This document shows, in pieces, positions 1 through 5,898 of a stretch of 13,890 nucleotides of DNA; the stretch's first letter is position 1, and every line of letters starts with the position of its first letter. Source of the stretch: Bryobacterales bacterium. GTDB lineage: Bacteria; Acidobacteriota; Terriglobia; Bryobacterales; Bryobacteraceae. The notes beneath the pieces are model-generated. The model had not been told where the DNA came from. It was given only the letters and a program-made list of their open reading frames with translations, and ran no database searches. The position numbers and the translations under genes were made by a program. The stretch spans positions 1 through 13,890 of the forward strand of contig SHUN01000021.1 of NCBI GenBank assembly GCA_009697495.1, written 5' to 3'.

Positions 1-172
1 GACCGTCTTTTTGAGTTCGACTTTGCTCCAGTCCATGGGGTATCAACCATTATCGGTGCAGAACCCCGGAATTGCGAAATTTCGGTCGGCTCCTGCGTCG
101 GAACAAAGTTTCAAGGGCCGCTTCGATACGGCTCCGTCTCGTTGGACAAATGCCGGGCCAATGCCGGACCCA

Positions 173-205
173 CGTCAGTGCACCTGCAATGAAGGTACAC
201 TGACG
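173..205. repeat. Stem-loop with 13-bp arms (one mismatch)
   Basis: Arms at 173-185 and 193-205 are reverse complements apart from one mismatch, around a 7-base loop (186-192). No T-run follows, so it is not a classical intrinsic terminator. It lies just upstream of the decayed BrnT-like gene, and could be a transcript-stabilising hairpin, an attenuator, or the end of a lost mobile element. Seen directly; role unknown. The DNA on its left (1-172) shows no gene that I can recognise. Confidence 0.6.
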
Positions 206-225
206 ATCGAAGCAAGAACGGCGCC

Positions 226-392
226 GAGCTTGCGTTCGATTGGGACGAAGCCAATTCCGGCCACATTGCTCGCCACAGCGTTCTGCCGGAAAAAGCCGAA
301 CGGTGATTCTCACTGATCCAGTGGACATGGGGATCGAAATCAGCGAAAGCAAGGAGCGGTTCCTCAACCTCGGCTCAACAAAACAGAGGTGA
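226..392 (+). pseudogene. BrnT-like toxin remnant (frameshifted, 3'-truncated)
   Basis: Frame 226-306 reads LAFDWDEANSGHIARHS followed by VLPEKAE, which matches the start of BrnT-family ribonuclease toxins (F-x-W-D-x-x-K/N ... H-x-V-x-P-x-E-A-E). At about position 302 the reading must shift by one base (one base appears lost where GAACAG would be expected) to continue as VILTDPVDMGIEISESKERF and then LNLGSTKQR up to a stop at 390-392. The family normally goes on for about 30 further residues, including the strand with conserved Arg residues, which is absent. No in-frame ATG is present after the upstream stop at 190-192. The antitoxin gene starts 6 bases after the stop. The family call is from remembered motif similarity. 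Loss of function is inferred from the frameshift, missing tail and missing start. Confidence 0.72.
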
Positions 393-398
393 ACCAAA

Positions 399-713
399 AT
401 GGCGACGAAACAGCCACCCTTCAAAACGGAAAACCAGGAAGCCGAATGGTGGAAGAAAATCCAAAACCTTGTCGCGGACCGTTTTGAGCAAGCCGCCGCC
501 GCCAAACTCGGCAAGGGAACCGTCGCGCAAGCGGCGCGTGAGCGGGCCGCACAATCCGGCGCGGCGCCAACAATCACAATCCGCCTGGCGGAAAGCGACC
601 TCACCAGAGCCAAAATCTTCGCCGCCGAAAAAGGACTGCGGTACCAGACCTACCTCAACATGCTGCTCCACCAAGCCCTGAACTCCGAGGAGAAAGGCGC
701 GCGGCGGGGGTAG
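399..713 (+). CDS. CopG/ribbon-helix-helix antitoxin (BrnA-like)
   Basis: A 104-residue protein whose C-terminal part (about residues 57-95) has the ribbon-helix-helix pattern: a short strand (TITIRLAES), then helix, turn and helix (DLTRAKIFAAEKGLRYQTYLNML is the recognisable core, read in two parts: DLTRAKIFAAEKG and LRYQTYLNMLLHQAL). The N-terminal half, with a WW pair near residue 17-18 and Ala-rich helices, fits the toxin-binding arm of COG5304/BrnA-type antitoxins. These proteins dimerise on operator DNA, repress their own operon and neutralise the toxin encoded immediately upstream. Here the upstream toxin gene is broken, so this looks like an orphan antitoxin kept after toxin decay, possibly acting as an anti-addiction factor or a plain repressor. 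The start is ATG at 399; the upstream bases offer only a weak ribosome site. Confidence 0.8.
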   Translation: MATKQPPFKTENQEAEWWKKIQNLVADRFEQAAAAKLGKGTVAQAARERAAQSGAAPTITIRLAESDLTRAKIFAAEKGLRYQTYLNMLLHQALNSEEKGARRG

Positions 714-873
714 CATTAACCCTCCGCCCCACAACCCCCGGCCGGGACACACTGCCGCAACATCCCCCGCGCCAAAGCAAAACGAAACCGCCAACTTGAT
801 CCGCGCCAAAGCCATACACAAGCCGCGAGTGGATCAAATCGGCCGAGAGGCACCGGCGCACCACGCCTCGCCA

Positions 874-1055
874 TTTGAAGAGGCCTGCAAGAACGTCATC
901 AAAGATCGCACGGAGCGCTCAGGCATGCGCTGGACCGGCCCGTCCCGCTCAAAGCGATCTATCTTCCGGCAGACTTTGTTCGCTATTGGGAATTCCACAT
1001 CGAACAGGAGAAGTGGCGCGTTTATCCAGCCGCCTGCGGCGTTGCTCCAAAGTAG
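874..1055 (+). pseudogene. C-terminal remnant of an ISKra4-family transposase
   Basis: Frame 1 at about 880-933 reads EEACKNVIKDRTERSGMRWT, the signature near the C-terminus of ISKra4-type transposases (E-A-A-C-K-x-x-x-x-x-R-x-x-x-S-G-M-R-W). Between about 933 and 950 the frame shifts, and the other frame continues LKAIYLPADFVRYWEFHIEQ and then EKWRVYPAACGVAPK, ending at TAG 1053-1055. That matches the last 35-40 residues of the same family (L-K-A-x-Y-L-x-x-D-F ... Y-W-x-F-H-x-x-Q-E). The rest of the roughly 400-residue transposase is missing upstream, and no inverted repeats were identified. An old, broken insertion. Confidence 0.75.
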
Positions 1056-1276
1056 CCGCACCCGTCCACGTCGCCGCGGTCTACCGCTGATCCACCTTAA
1101 CGAAGGTTTCGGTTGCAATGATGGTCGAAGCCGTGTTCACAACTGGCAGCCTTTCAAATCGCCGGCAAATGTGAAACGCTTTCCGACGTCGACCGTCGGC
1201 GCTTTTCGTCGATCTGGATCCGCCTTCCCCTGCGACGTTTGGAAGCCCAATTGCTCAGGAAGGGTTTGGAGGTTCT
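1056..1276. other. Unassigned spacer
   Basis: Between the transposase remnant and the small membrane ORF there is no gene I can support. One plus-strand frame just before the small ORF (about 1150-1276) reads as a basic, helical stretch (ETLSDVDRRRFSSIWIRL and then PLRRLEAQLLRKGLEVL) that could be part of another lost gene, but I do not recognise a family. Confidence 0.4.
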
Positions 1277-1360
1277 ATGAAATACGGAATTGCGTACTTG
1301 CTTGGCGTGCCTGGTATTTTGATTGTCGGATGGTTCCTGTTAAACCAAGTAGCCTGCTAG
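1277..1360 (+). CDS. Small single-pass membrane peptide (27 aa)
   Basis: The ORF starts ATG at 1277 and ends TAG at 1358-1360, encoding MKYGIAYLLGVPGILIVGWF followed by LLNQVAC. A near-perfect Shine-Dalgarno (GGAGG, 1268-1272) sits 4 bases before the ATG, the best ribosome site in this part of the window. Almost the whole peptide is one transmembrane helix with a lysine at the N-terminal end and a central Gly-Val-Pro kink. Short proteins of this type (one helix, L-G-V-P in the middle) occur in many bacteria near BON-domain and general stress genes, and such genes follow at 1948-3522. The function is unknown. The call rests on the ribosome site and composition. It could be chance in a decayed region, but the combination argues against that. 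Confidence 0.6.
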   Translation: MKYGIAYLLGVPGILIVGWFLLNQVAC

Positions 1361-1615
1361 CGGTTATTACTATCGCTGAACGGGGCCTGCCGGAGCTTCT
1401 ACGACTGCTCAAGTCCGTCCACCGTGCCGTTCGACTAGGCGTGGCAGGTCGGCCACGTCGAGAAAAACGGCTCGACCGAACAAGCTAAGACGTCGAACGC
1501 ATTGCGAGCCCGCTCAGCAAGCAATATTTTGGCGATACGTCGGCCCGGGGCGCGACGTTCATCGCAGATCGGGGGTGTACGCGCAGACGAGTGCTGAAGG
1601 CCAGCCGTCATACTC
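1361..1615. other. Decayed spacer, probably including the lost N-terminal part of the DUF892 gene
   Basis: No intact gene is seen. A DUF892 protein would need about 110 residues upstream of the recognisable part, so this stretch may be its eroded 5' end. A reading near 1575-1605 (QTSAEGQP) resembles the expected segment just before the conserved helix, in a frame different from the part after 1616. The rest is unrecognisable. Confidence 0.35.
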
Positions 1616-1831
1616 GATCTCGGCATCATCGCCGCCGCCAGCCGCGTCGAGCACTACGAAATAGCCGGTTAGACCACCGCCATCTCGCTGGCGAAAGCTC
1701 TCGGACAGTCCGACGCGGTCAAGCTGCTCAACCAGAGTCTGGCTGAGGCGCAGGCCGCGGAGGCGTCGCTTACGGAATTGGCAGTCAGGCTAATTTCCGA
1801 ATGCGGGAAGGTGATGGCCGGAAAGCGCTAA
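1616..1831 (+). pseudogene. C-terminal remnant of a DUF892 (YciE/YciF ferritin-like) protein
   Basis: The frame reads DLGIIAAASRVEHYEIAG, an in-frame TAG at 1670-1672, then TTAISLAKALGQSDAVKLL and NQSLAEAQAAEASLTELAV to a TAA at 1829-1831. The pattern I-I-A-A-A-x-R-V-E-H-Y-E-I-A-x-Y, followed by L-L-x-x-x-L-x-E-x-x-x-x-x-x-x-L-T-E-L-A, is the C-terminal half of the DUF892 family, whose Glu and His residues form a ferritin-like four-helix site. The stop replaces the usual Tyr after IAG, and the N-terminal helices are not recognisable upstream, where another stop occurs at 1595-1597. Members are stress-induced proteins that commonly lie beside BON and general stress genes, as here. A relic of a larger stress cluster. 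Confidence 0.78.
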
Positions 1832-1892
1832 AACGCGCGCCCGCAAACCGCTGCTTGCTTTGCCAACCTCGCCGAACAACGGCCACCAAATT

Positions 1893-1916
1893 GCTGGTAC
1901 TAAGTCAAGCTGGTAC
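1893..1916. repeat. Direct repeat GCTGGTAC, 16-bp period, upstream of the BON gene
   Basis: The octamer GCTGGTAC occurs at 1893-1900 and 1909-1916, about 1.5 helical turns apart and 32 bp before the ATG of the BON-domain gene. Each copy contains part of the GGTACC palindrome. It could be a regulator half-site pair. A chance repeat is possible, and no convincing -35/-10 pair was found around it. Confidence 0.25.
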
Positions 1917-1947
1917 CGCGTTTACAAAGAAAGAATAACTGAAAAAC

Positions 1948-2304
1948 ATGAAACTATTTTCCCTGTTCGTTGCCACACTGATCACGGCTGTGGGCTTCGC
2001 TCAGCCGCCCGACAATACAAAAATTAACAAGCGCGACAACGCCGCGGACGCCGTTACCGCCGGAATGCAGTCCAACAAGAAGGAAGATCTCGACCTTGTC
2101 CGCAAGATCCGCCGTGGAGTGACAGCCGACAAATCAATGTCGACCTACGCGCGGAATGTGAAGATCATCACCCGCGACGGCGTCGCAACGCTTCGCGGTC
2201 CGGTGAAATCAGCGGCCGAAAAGATGGCGATCGAGACAATTGCCAAACGGATTGCCGGCGACACCAAGGTAGAGAGTCACCTTGAAATCGTGCCGCCCAA
2301 ATAG
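1948..2304 (+). CDS. Secreted single-BON-domain protein
   Basis: 118 residues. Residues 1-18 form a signal peptide (Lys at position 2, hydrophobic core, cleavage likely after GFA before QPP). A polar linker runs to about residue 46, and one BON domain covers about 47-115: helix (DLDLVRKIRRGVTAD), strand (NVKIITRDGVATLRG), helix (SAAEKMAIETIAKRIAG) and the final strand VESHLEIV. BON domains, as in OsmY, bind phospholipid surfaces and are typical of osmotic or envelope stress proteins in the periplasm. The Gly in the central D-G-x-x-x-L-x-G hairpin is kept. The gene precedes a YflT-like protein (42-bp gap) and a double-BON protein, suggesting a joint stress unit. The Shine-Dalgarno is poor (A-rich, AAAGAAAG). 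Confidence 0.88.
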   Translation: MKLFSLFVATLITAVGFAQPPDNTKINKRDNAADAVTAGMQSNKKEDLDLVRKIRRGVTADKSMSTYARNVKIITRDGVATLRGPVKSAAEKMAIETIAKRIAGDTKVESHLEIVPPK

Positions 2305-2346
2305 CTATTAACCAACAAACAAATCACGAAAGAAGAGATATTACTA

Positions 2347-2913
2347 ATGAATTCGAACATTTCAGTTTACGGTATTTTCCAGAACCGCTTGCAGCTCGAG
2401 AATGGGCTGGACCGCATCAGAGCGGAGGGGTTCCGCGCAGATGACATTTCCGTTCTCCTGCCCGAATCGATGAGCACGAAGGATATGGGCATCGAGAATT
2501 CGACGAAATTGCCCGAAGGCGCTGTGACTGGTGGCGCCGCGGGCGCAGTCACCGGCGGCGTCCTTGGATGGCTCGTCGGAATCGGCATGCTCGCCATCCC
2601 TGGAGTCGGCCCGCTTATCGCGGCGGGGCCGATAATGGCGGCCCTGGCCGGCATGGGCGCAGGCGCAGCCGTCGGCGGAGTTGCCGGCGGCCTGGTGGGC
2701 TTGGGAATGCCCGAGTATGAGGCGCAGCGGTACGAAGGCCGCGTCAAGAACGGCGGCATTTTAGTGTCGATCCACTGCGATAACAGCGATTGGGCGGCTC
2801 GCGCGAAGAAGATATTCGAGACCGTTGGCGCGGCGGACATCTCGTCCTCCGGCGAAGCGAGCGCCGACTACACAAGCACAGATAAGGCTGCCGCCCACAC
2901 GACCAGGTACTAA
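2347..2913 (+). CDS. YflT/general-stress-17M-like protein with glycine-zipper membrane segment
   Basis: 188 residues. Residues 4-40 (VYGIFQNRLQLENGLDRI ... DISVLLPE) match the N-terminal strand-helix-strand of the general stress protein 17M/YflT-like fold. Residues about 58-120 are a long Gly/Ala-rich hydrophobic hairpin with repeated GxxxG-type spacing (glycine zipper), likely inserted in the membrane. Residues 121-165 (YEAQRYEGRVKNGGILVSIH) return to the soluble fold, and the tail is Ser/Thr/Ala-rich. Related proteins are induced by stress in many soil bacteria; their biochemical role is not established. It lies between two BON-domain genes and is followed by a strong hairpin. ATG at 2347 with AAGAAGAGA upstream. 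There is no cleavable signal peptide. Confidence 0.8.
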   Translation: MNSNISVYGIFQNRLQLENGLDRIRAEGFRADDISVLLPESMSTKDMGIENSTKLPEGAVTGGAAGAVTGGVLGWLVGIGMLAIPGVGPLIAAGPIMAALAGMGAGAAVGGVAGGLVGLGMPEYEAQRYEGRVKNGGILVSIHCDNSDWAARAKKIFETVGAADISSSGEASADYTSTDKAAAHTTRY

Positions 2914-2921
2914 CAACCGGT

Positions 2922-2960
2922 ACATCGGCCCGCACGCATCGCGCGGCGGGCCGATGTTTT
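2922..2960 (+). terminator. Intrinsic terminator-like hairpin
   Basis: A perfect 12-bp GC-rich inverted repeat (2922-2933 with 2946-2957, 12-base loop) is followed directly by a short T-run (TTTT, 2957-2960). It lies 8 bases after the stop of the YflT-like gene and 16 bases before the ATG of the double-BON gene, so it ends or attenuates the upstream transcript. With so little room behind it, the downstream gene probably depends on partial read-through, or the hairpin protects the upstream mRNA's 3' end. The T-run is short, so termination may be incomplete. Confidence 0.75.
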
Positions 2961-2976
2961 ACAAAGGATAAAGAAA

Positions 2977-3522
2977 ATGACAAAAACATTTATCGTCGGA
3001 ATCACCCTGTTAATTACGACGCTTCACAGCGCTGACGGTCCGCAAACACGACTGGAACGCCAGATACGGCATGAACTGGTGATGCTTCCCTACTATGGAG
3101 TATTTGATCGGCTCGTCTACTCGGTAAATGGTGGAAAAGTGACTTTGATGGGTGAAGTGACGCGGCCCACTTTGAAATCTTCAGCCGAGAACGTTATAAA
3201 GGACATCGAAGGCATACGGAGCGTGGAGAACAAAATCAAGGTCCTGCCCCTATCACCGAACGATGACCGATTGCGACTGGCGCTCTATCAGGCAATATAT
3301 GGTCATTCGGCTCTCAATCGCTACGCATTGCAGGCAGTTCCTTCTATTCACATTATTGTCGACAAAGGCAACGTAGTCCTGGACGGCGTTGTGACCAATG
3401 ACGGGGATAGAACCATCGCGAACCTGCAAGCTAATTCCGTCTCCGGCGTATTTGCGGTCCAGAACAACCTCCAAATTGAGGGCTCCGAGACAAGAGTAAA
3501 TCAAACAAAGCGGAACAAGTAG
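2977..3522 (+). CDS. Secreted double-BON-domain protein (OsmY-like)
   Basis: 181 residues. Residues 1-19 form a signal peptide (MTKTFIVGITLLITTLHSA). BON domain 1 is at about 24-91 (VNGGKVTLMGEVTRPTLKSS, then IEGIRSVENKIKVLP) and BON domain 2 at about 96-168 (VDKGNVVLDGVVTNDGDRTI, then VSGVFAVQNNLQIEG). Both keep the G-x-V-x-L-x-G hairpin and the V-x-N-x-L/I-x-V final strand. The two-domain layout is that of E. coli OsmY, a periplasmic chaperone-like stress protein. The Shine-Dalgarno AAAGGA at 2963-2968 sits 8 bases before the ATG. It converges with the molybdoenzyme gene, leaving only 5 bp between the two stops. It may be co-transcribed with the genes upstream if the 2922-2960 hairpin is leaky. 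Confidence 0.87.
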   Translation: MTKTFIVGITLLITTLHSADGPQTRLERQIRHELVMLPYYGVFDRLVYSVNGGKVTLMGEVTRPTLKSSAENVIKDIEGIRSVENKIKVLPLSPNDDRLRLALYQAIYGHSALNRYALQAVPSIHIIVDKGNVVLDGVVTNDGDRTIANLQANSVSGVFAVQNNLQIEGSETRVNQTKRNK

Positions 3523-3527
3523 CCTTT

Positions 3528-4265
3528 TCAAATCCCGGCGTACCAGGAGTAACTCTTGCCCTTCGGCAACTCATCGAGATTATCGGTCACCTTCAGGCGA
3601 TTGATAAATTTGACGCTTTTGTAGCCAAGCTGCCGCGGTACGCGCAGGCGCAGCGGACCGCCGTGACCCACCGGAAGCTCGCCGCCATTCATCCCGTAGG
3701 TGAGCAGCGTTTGCGGATGCATGGCATCGGCCATATCGACGCTGCCCAGCCAGTTGCGTTGGATCGAGTAGTAGAGAACATACCGCGCTTGCGGAAGTAT
3801 CCCCGCGGCGTTCAAGACCTCAGCCAATGGCACGCCGGTCCACTCGGCGATAAAAGACCAGCCCTCTTCACAGGCCAATTGCGTGATCTGGCTGCGCGAC
3901 GAATGCGCCTTGAGATCAGCCAGCGACAACGATGCCGGGCGTGCGACCAAGCCCTCAATGGCGATCCGCCAGTCCGCAAACCCTCCGGCCTCCAAGTGCT
4001 TGAATTCGGCATCCTTGGGAGGCTTGCCGTTAGCGTACGGTGTCTTCGAAATCTCGCTGCGAGGAAACTCCCGCGCCAATGAGTTCGCCGTCAGGATCCG
4101 GTGCGAAGCGTACGTCAACGTGTGGCCAAGGCCGTAGATGCCGCCGCAATCGGGGGGGATCAGGCCGTGGCGATCCGCCATCCGGGCGGCCACGGCCAGC
4201 CCGGATACACCCGCGGTTGCGGCGAGTCCGGCAGTGATCAGTTTTCGGCGGGAAAGGGTGTTCAT
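3528..4265 (-). CDS. Tat-exported sulfite-oxidase-fold molybdopterin oxidoreductase (MsrP/YedY-like)
   Basis: 245 residues. The N-terminus carries a twin-arginine signal (SRRKLITAG, residues 5-13, then a hydrophobic stretch to about 28), so the folded Mo-cofactor protein is exported. The body is the oxidoreductase molybdopterin-binding domain of the sulfite oxidase family: WRIAIEGLV (99-107), LACEEGWSFIAEWTGVPL (130-147, with Cys132 as the expected Mo-ligating cysteine), and HGGPLRLRVPRQLGYKSVKF (201-220). The family includes MsrP, which repairs oxidised methionine in periplasmic proteins; the substrate here cannot be told from sequence. The start was chosen at 4265 because it overlaps the stop of the cytochrome b gene by ATGA and begins right at the Tat motif; an in-frame extension upstream would lie inside that gene. 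Its electron donor is very probably the neighbouring cytochrome. Confidence 0.9.
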   Translation of the reverse strand: MNTLSRRKLITAGLAATAGVSGLAVAARMADRHGLIPPDCGGIYGLGHTLTYASHRILTANSLAREFPRSEISKTPYANGKPPKDAEFKHLEAGGFADWRIAIEGLVARPASLSLADLKAHSSRSQITQLACEEGWSFIAEWTGVPLAEVLNAAGILPQARYVLYYSIQRNWLGSVDMADAMHPQTLLTYGMNGGELPVGHGGPLRLRVPRQLGYKSVKFINRLKVTDNLDELPKGKSYSWYAGI

Positions 4266-5023
4266 GAATGCTCCTTCTGTGCTTCGGCGCGACCCGTGAT
4301 CATGGCTCGCATGCGGTTCCTGAATCCAGCCAGACAAACCATCCCGATGTGAACGATTAGGAATAGTGCGAGCAGCGCCGTGTCGAAAAAATGTAAGGTG
4401 CGCGCCGATTGTTGGCCGCCGAACACCGTCATCGCACCGGGAAACGCGGACACCACGGCGGGAGACATCGCCAAGCCGGTCCAGATCATCAACGGGAACA
4501 GAACGAAGATCACGCACAGATAGGTGAGACGCTGCAGCACGTTATAAGACCAGGCTTCTTCTGCACCGGGCGGTTTGAGGCGTAAATGGCCGGCGAGGAT
4601 GCGCGATAGCGAAACCCACCGGAGATCGGACCCGGACGGGAACAACTGGTTTCGGAAATGTCCCGTAAGCAGGCCCCAAGCGACATACAGCAATCCGGTC
4701 AGGACGGCAATCCATGCGGCCTCAAAGTGCAAAGACCGGCTCCATCCGTTTTGGTCTGGAAGCACAAAACTGTATCCGGTCGGCAACGATGCCCTGGAGG
4801 CCGGGATCGGGAGATTGAAGAGCGATGGAGTGAGGACATTGCCGGCTTCGCCCCAATAAAAGCGTGGGTGCGAGATGACAATTTCGATGCCGCTAACGAG
4901 CAGGGCGAGGAAGCACAGCGCGGTCAGCCAGTGCGTGACGCGGACGACGGCGGAATGGCGGGGAGTCGTCGCGGCGGCTTGGACGACAGAAGACAGACTC
5001 GGGTGAACGGCAGAATCGGCCAT
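4262..5023 (-). CDS. Cytochrome b561-type membrane subunit
   Basis: 253 residues from the chosen start. Four transmembrane helices are visible at about 29-50, 98-121, 163-187 and 209-233. Likely haem-b ligands are His31 (RVTHWLTAL), His99 (LHFEAAW), His211 (TLHFFDT) and His225 (LIVHIGMV). The layout is that of the di-haem cytochrome b561/NiFe-hydrogenase cyt-b family (PF01292), which passes electrons from the quinol pool to a periplasmic oxidoreductase. It overlaps the molybdoenzyme gene by 4 bp (ATGA), so the two are translated together and probably form one complex, as MsrQ does for MsrP, although this subunit is of a different family. An in-frame ATG at 5098 would add 25 low-complexity residues but leave only 30 bp to the divergent lysyl oxidase start. 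The ATG at 5023 leaves room for promoters and is preferred. No strong Shine-Dalgarno is seen at either. Confidence 0.85.
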   Translation of the reverse strand: MADSAVHPSLSSVVQAAATTPRHSAVVRVTHWLTALCFLALLVSGIEIVISHPRFYWGEAGNVLTPSLFNLPIPASRASLPTGYSFVLPDQNGWSRSLHFEAAWIAVLTGLLYVAWGLLTGHFRNQLFPSGSDLRWVSLSRILAGHLRLKPPGAEEAWSYNVLQRLTYLCVIFVLFPLMIWTGLAMSPAVVSAFPGAMTVFGGQQSARTLHFFDTALLALFLIVHIGMVCLAGFRNRMRAMITGRAEAQKEHS

Positions 5024-5128
5024 GGAATGGATCGTATCATTTCCCGTCGCGCTTGTGGCCGCCGCCGGATTGGGAGAATAATAAGATTCACCTTGCATCG
5101 GCGAATTGATAAATTAAGGACGAATTCC

Positions 5129-5890
5129 ATGAAGCTCCCATTCCTCATTTTCGTAGCCGGTTCGCTTTTCGCGCAGCTTCCCAACGACGCACTGCTGCCC
5201 GATATCCAGGAGCAGATCCCAAACCATCTGCAGATCCAGAACGAGCAGAAGAAGGAGATGCTCCGCTTCACTACGGGCCATGTCAATCTCGGGAAGGGCC
5301 CATTGCAGATACGGGGCGGCAATCAGATTGCGCCGTGCGTGGTCAGCGGAGTGCCTTTCGCGGAATGCACGCATGCCACGCAGGAAATCCTGGACGCCAA
5401 CGGCAGCGTGGTCGCCACGCATCTGGCCGGCGTCGCGGTGTTCCATCCCGAACACAACCACTGGCATCAGGGGGATGTGGCGCTGTTTGCAATTCGCGCC
5501 GGATCGCTGAACGGTCCGTTGGTAGGCACCGGCACAAAGGTGACTTTCTGCCTGGTCGACACCGAACGCGTCGATTCGGTCAAGACCACGAAAACGCGCA
5601 CGTACTGGGATTGCAACGCGGCGTTGCAGGGGATTTCGCCGGGCTGGGTGGACACCTATCACCACTCCACGCCTGGTCAGGAGTTGGAGATCACGGGCGC
5701 GCCGGAGGGAATCTATTACCTCACCCATCTGGCCAACCCGGAGAAGAATTGGCTGGAATCCAATTACAACAACAATTCGGCGTGGGTCAAGTTTAAGCTG
5801 GTTCGGCAGGGCGCCAATCCGAAGGTTGAAATTCTTGAGACCTCGCCGTGTGTGGCAGGGTTGACGTGTCCGAGTCCGGCGAATCCGTAA
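5129..5890 (+). CDS. Secreted bacterial lysyl oxidase (copper/LTQ amine oxidase)
   Basis: 253 residues with a signal peptide (1-15, cleavage near SLFA-QLP). The rest aligns by eye with the animal lysyl oxidase catalytic domain (PF01186): LRFTTGHVNLGKGPLQIRG (45-63), copper motif HNHWH at 109-113 (HxHxH, equal to HRHYH in the human enzyme), GTKVTFCLVDTE (135-146), QGISPGWVDTYHHS (167-180), and IYYLTHLANPEKNWLESNYN (195-214) followed by NNS. Lys137 and Tyr177 occupy the places of the Lys and Tyr that crosslink into the lysine tyrosylquinone cofactor, so the enzyme should be active. Several cysteines (70, 80, 141, 162, 241, 247) suggest disulfides. Oxidative deamination of peptidyl lysine or amines outside the cell is the family reaction; the bacterial substrate is unknown. 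AAGGA at 5116-5120 sits 8 bases before the ATG. It is transcribed away from the cytochrome b gene and converges on a kinase pseudogene 8 bp past its stop. Confidence 0.88.
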   Translation: MKLPFLIFVAGSLFAQLPNDALLPDIQEQIPNHLQIQNEQKKEMLRFTTGHVNLGKGPLQIRGGNQIAPCVVSGVPFAECTHATQEILDANGSVVATHLAGVAVFHPEHNHWHQGDVALFAIRAGSLNGPLVGTGTKVTFCLVDTERVDSVKTTKTRTYWDCNAALQGISPGWVDTYHHSTPGQELEITGAPEGIYYLTHLANPEKNWLESNYNNNSAWVKFKLVRQGANPKVEILETSPCVAGLTCPSPANP

Positions 5891-5898
5891 TTGAGCGG

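Noticed and set aside
796..1488. A 230-codon plus-strand open frame
   Set aside because: Only about 18 codons match a known family (transposase tail), after which the homology moves to another frame. The remainder is low-complexity Arg/Ser-rich, typical of shadow coding.
4266..4517. N-terminal extension of the molybdoenzyme
   Set aside because: It lies inside the cytochrome b coding region in another frame and would put the Tat motif about 88 residues into the protein.
4658..5128. N-terminal extension of the lysyl oxidase reading frame
   Set aside because: It runs antisense through the cytochrome b gene and has no homology. The ATG at 5129 has a ribosome site and starts a signal peptide.
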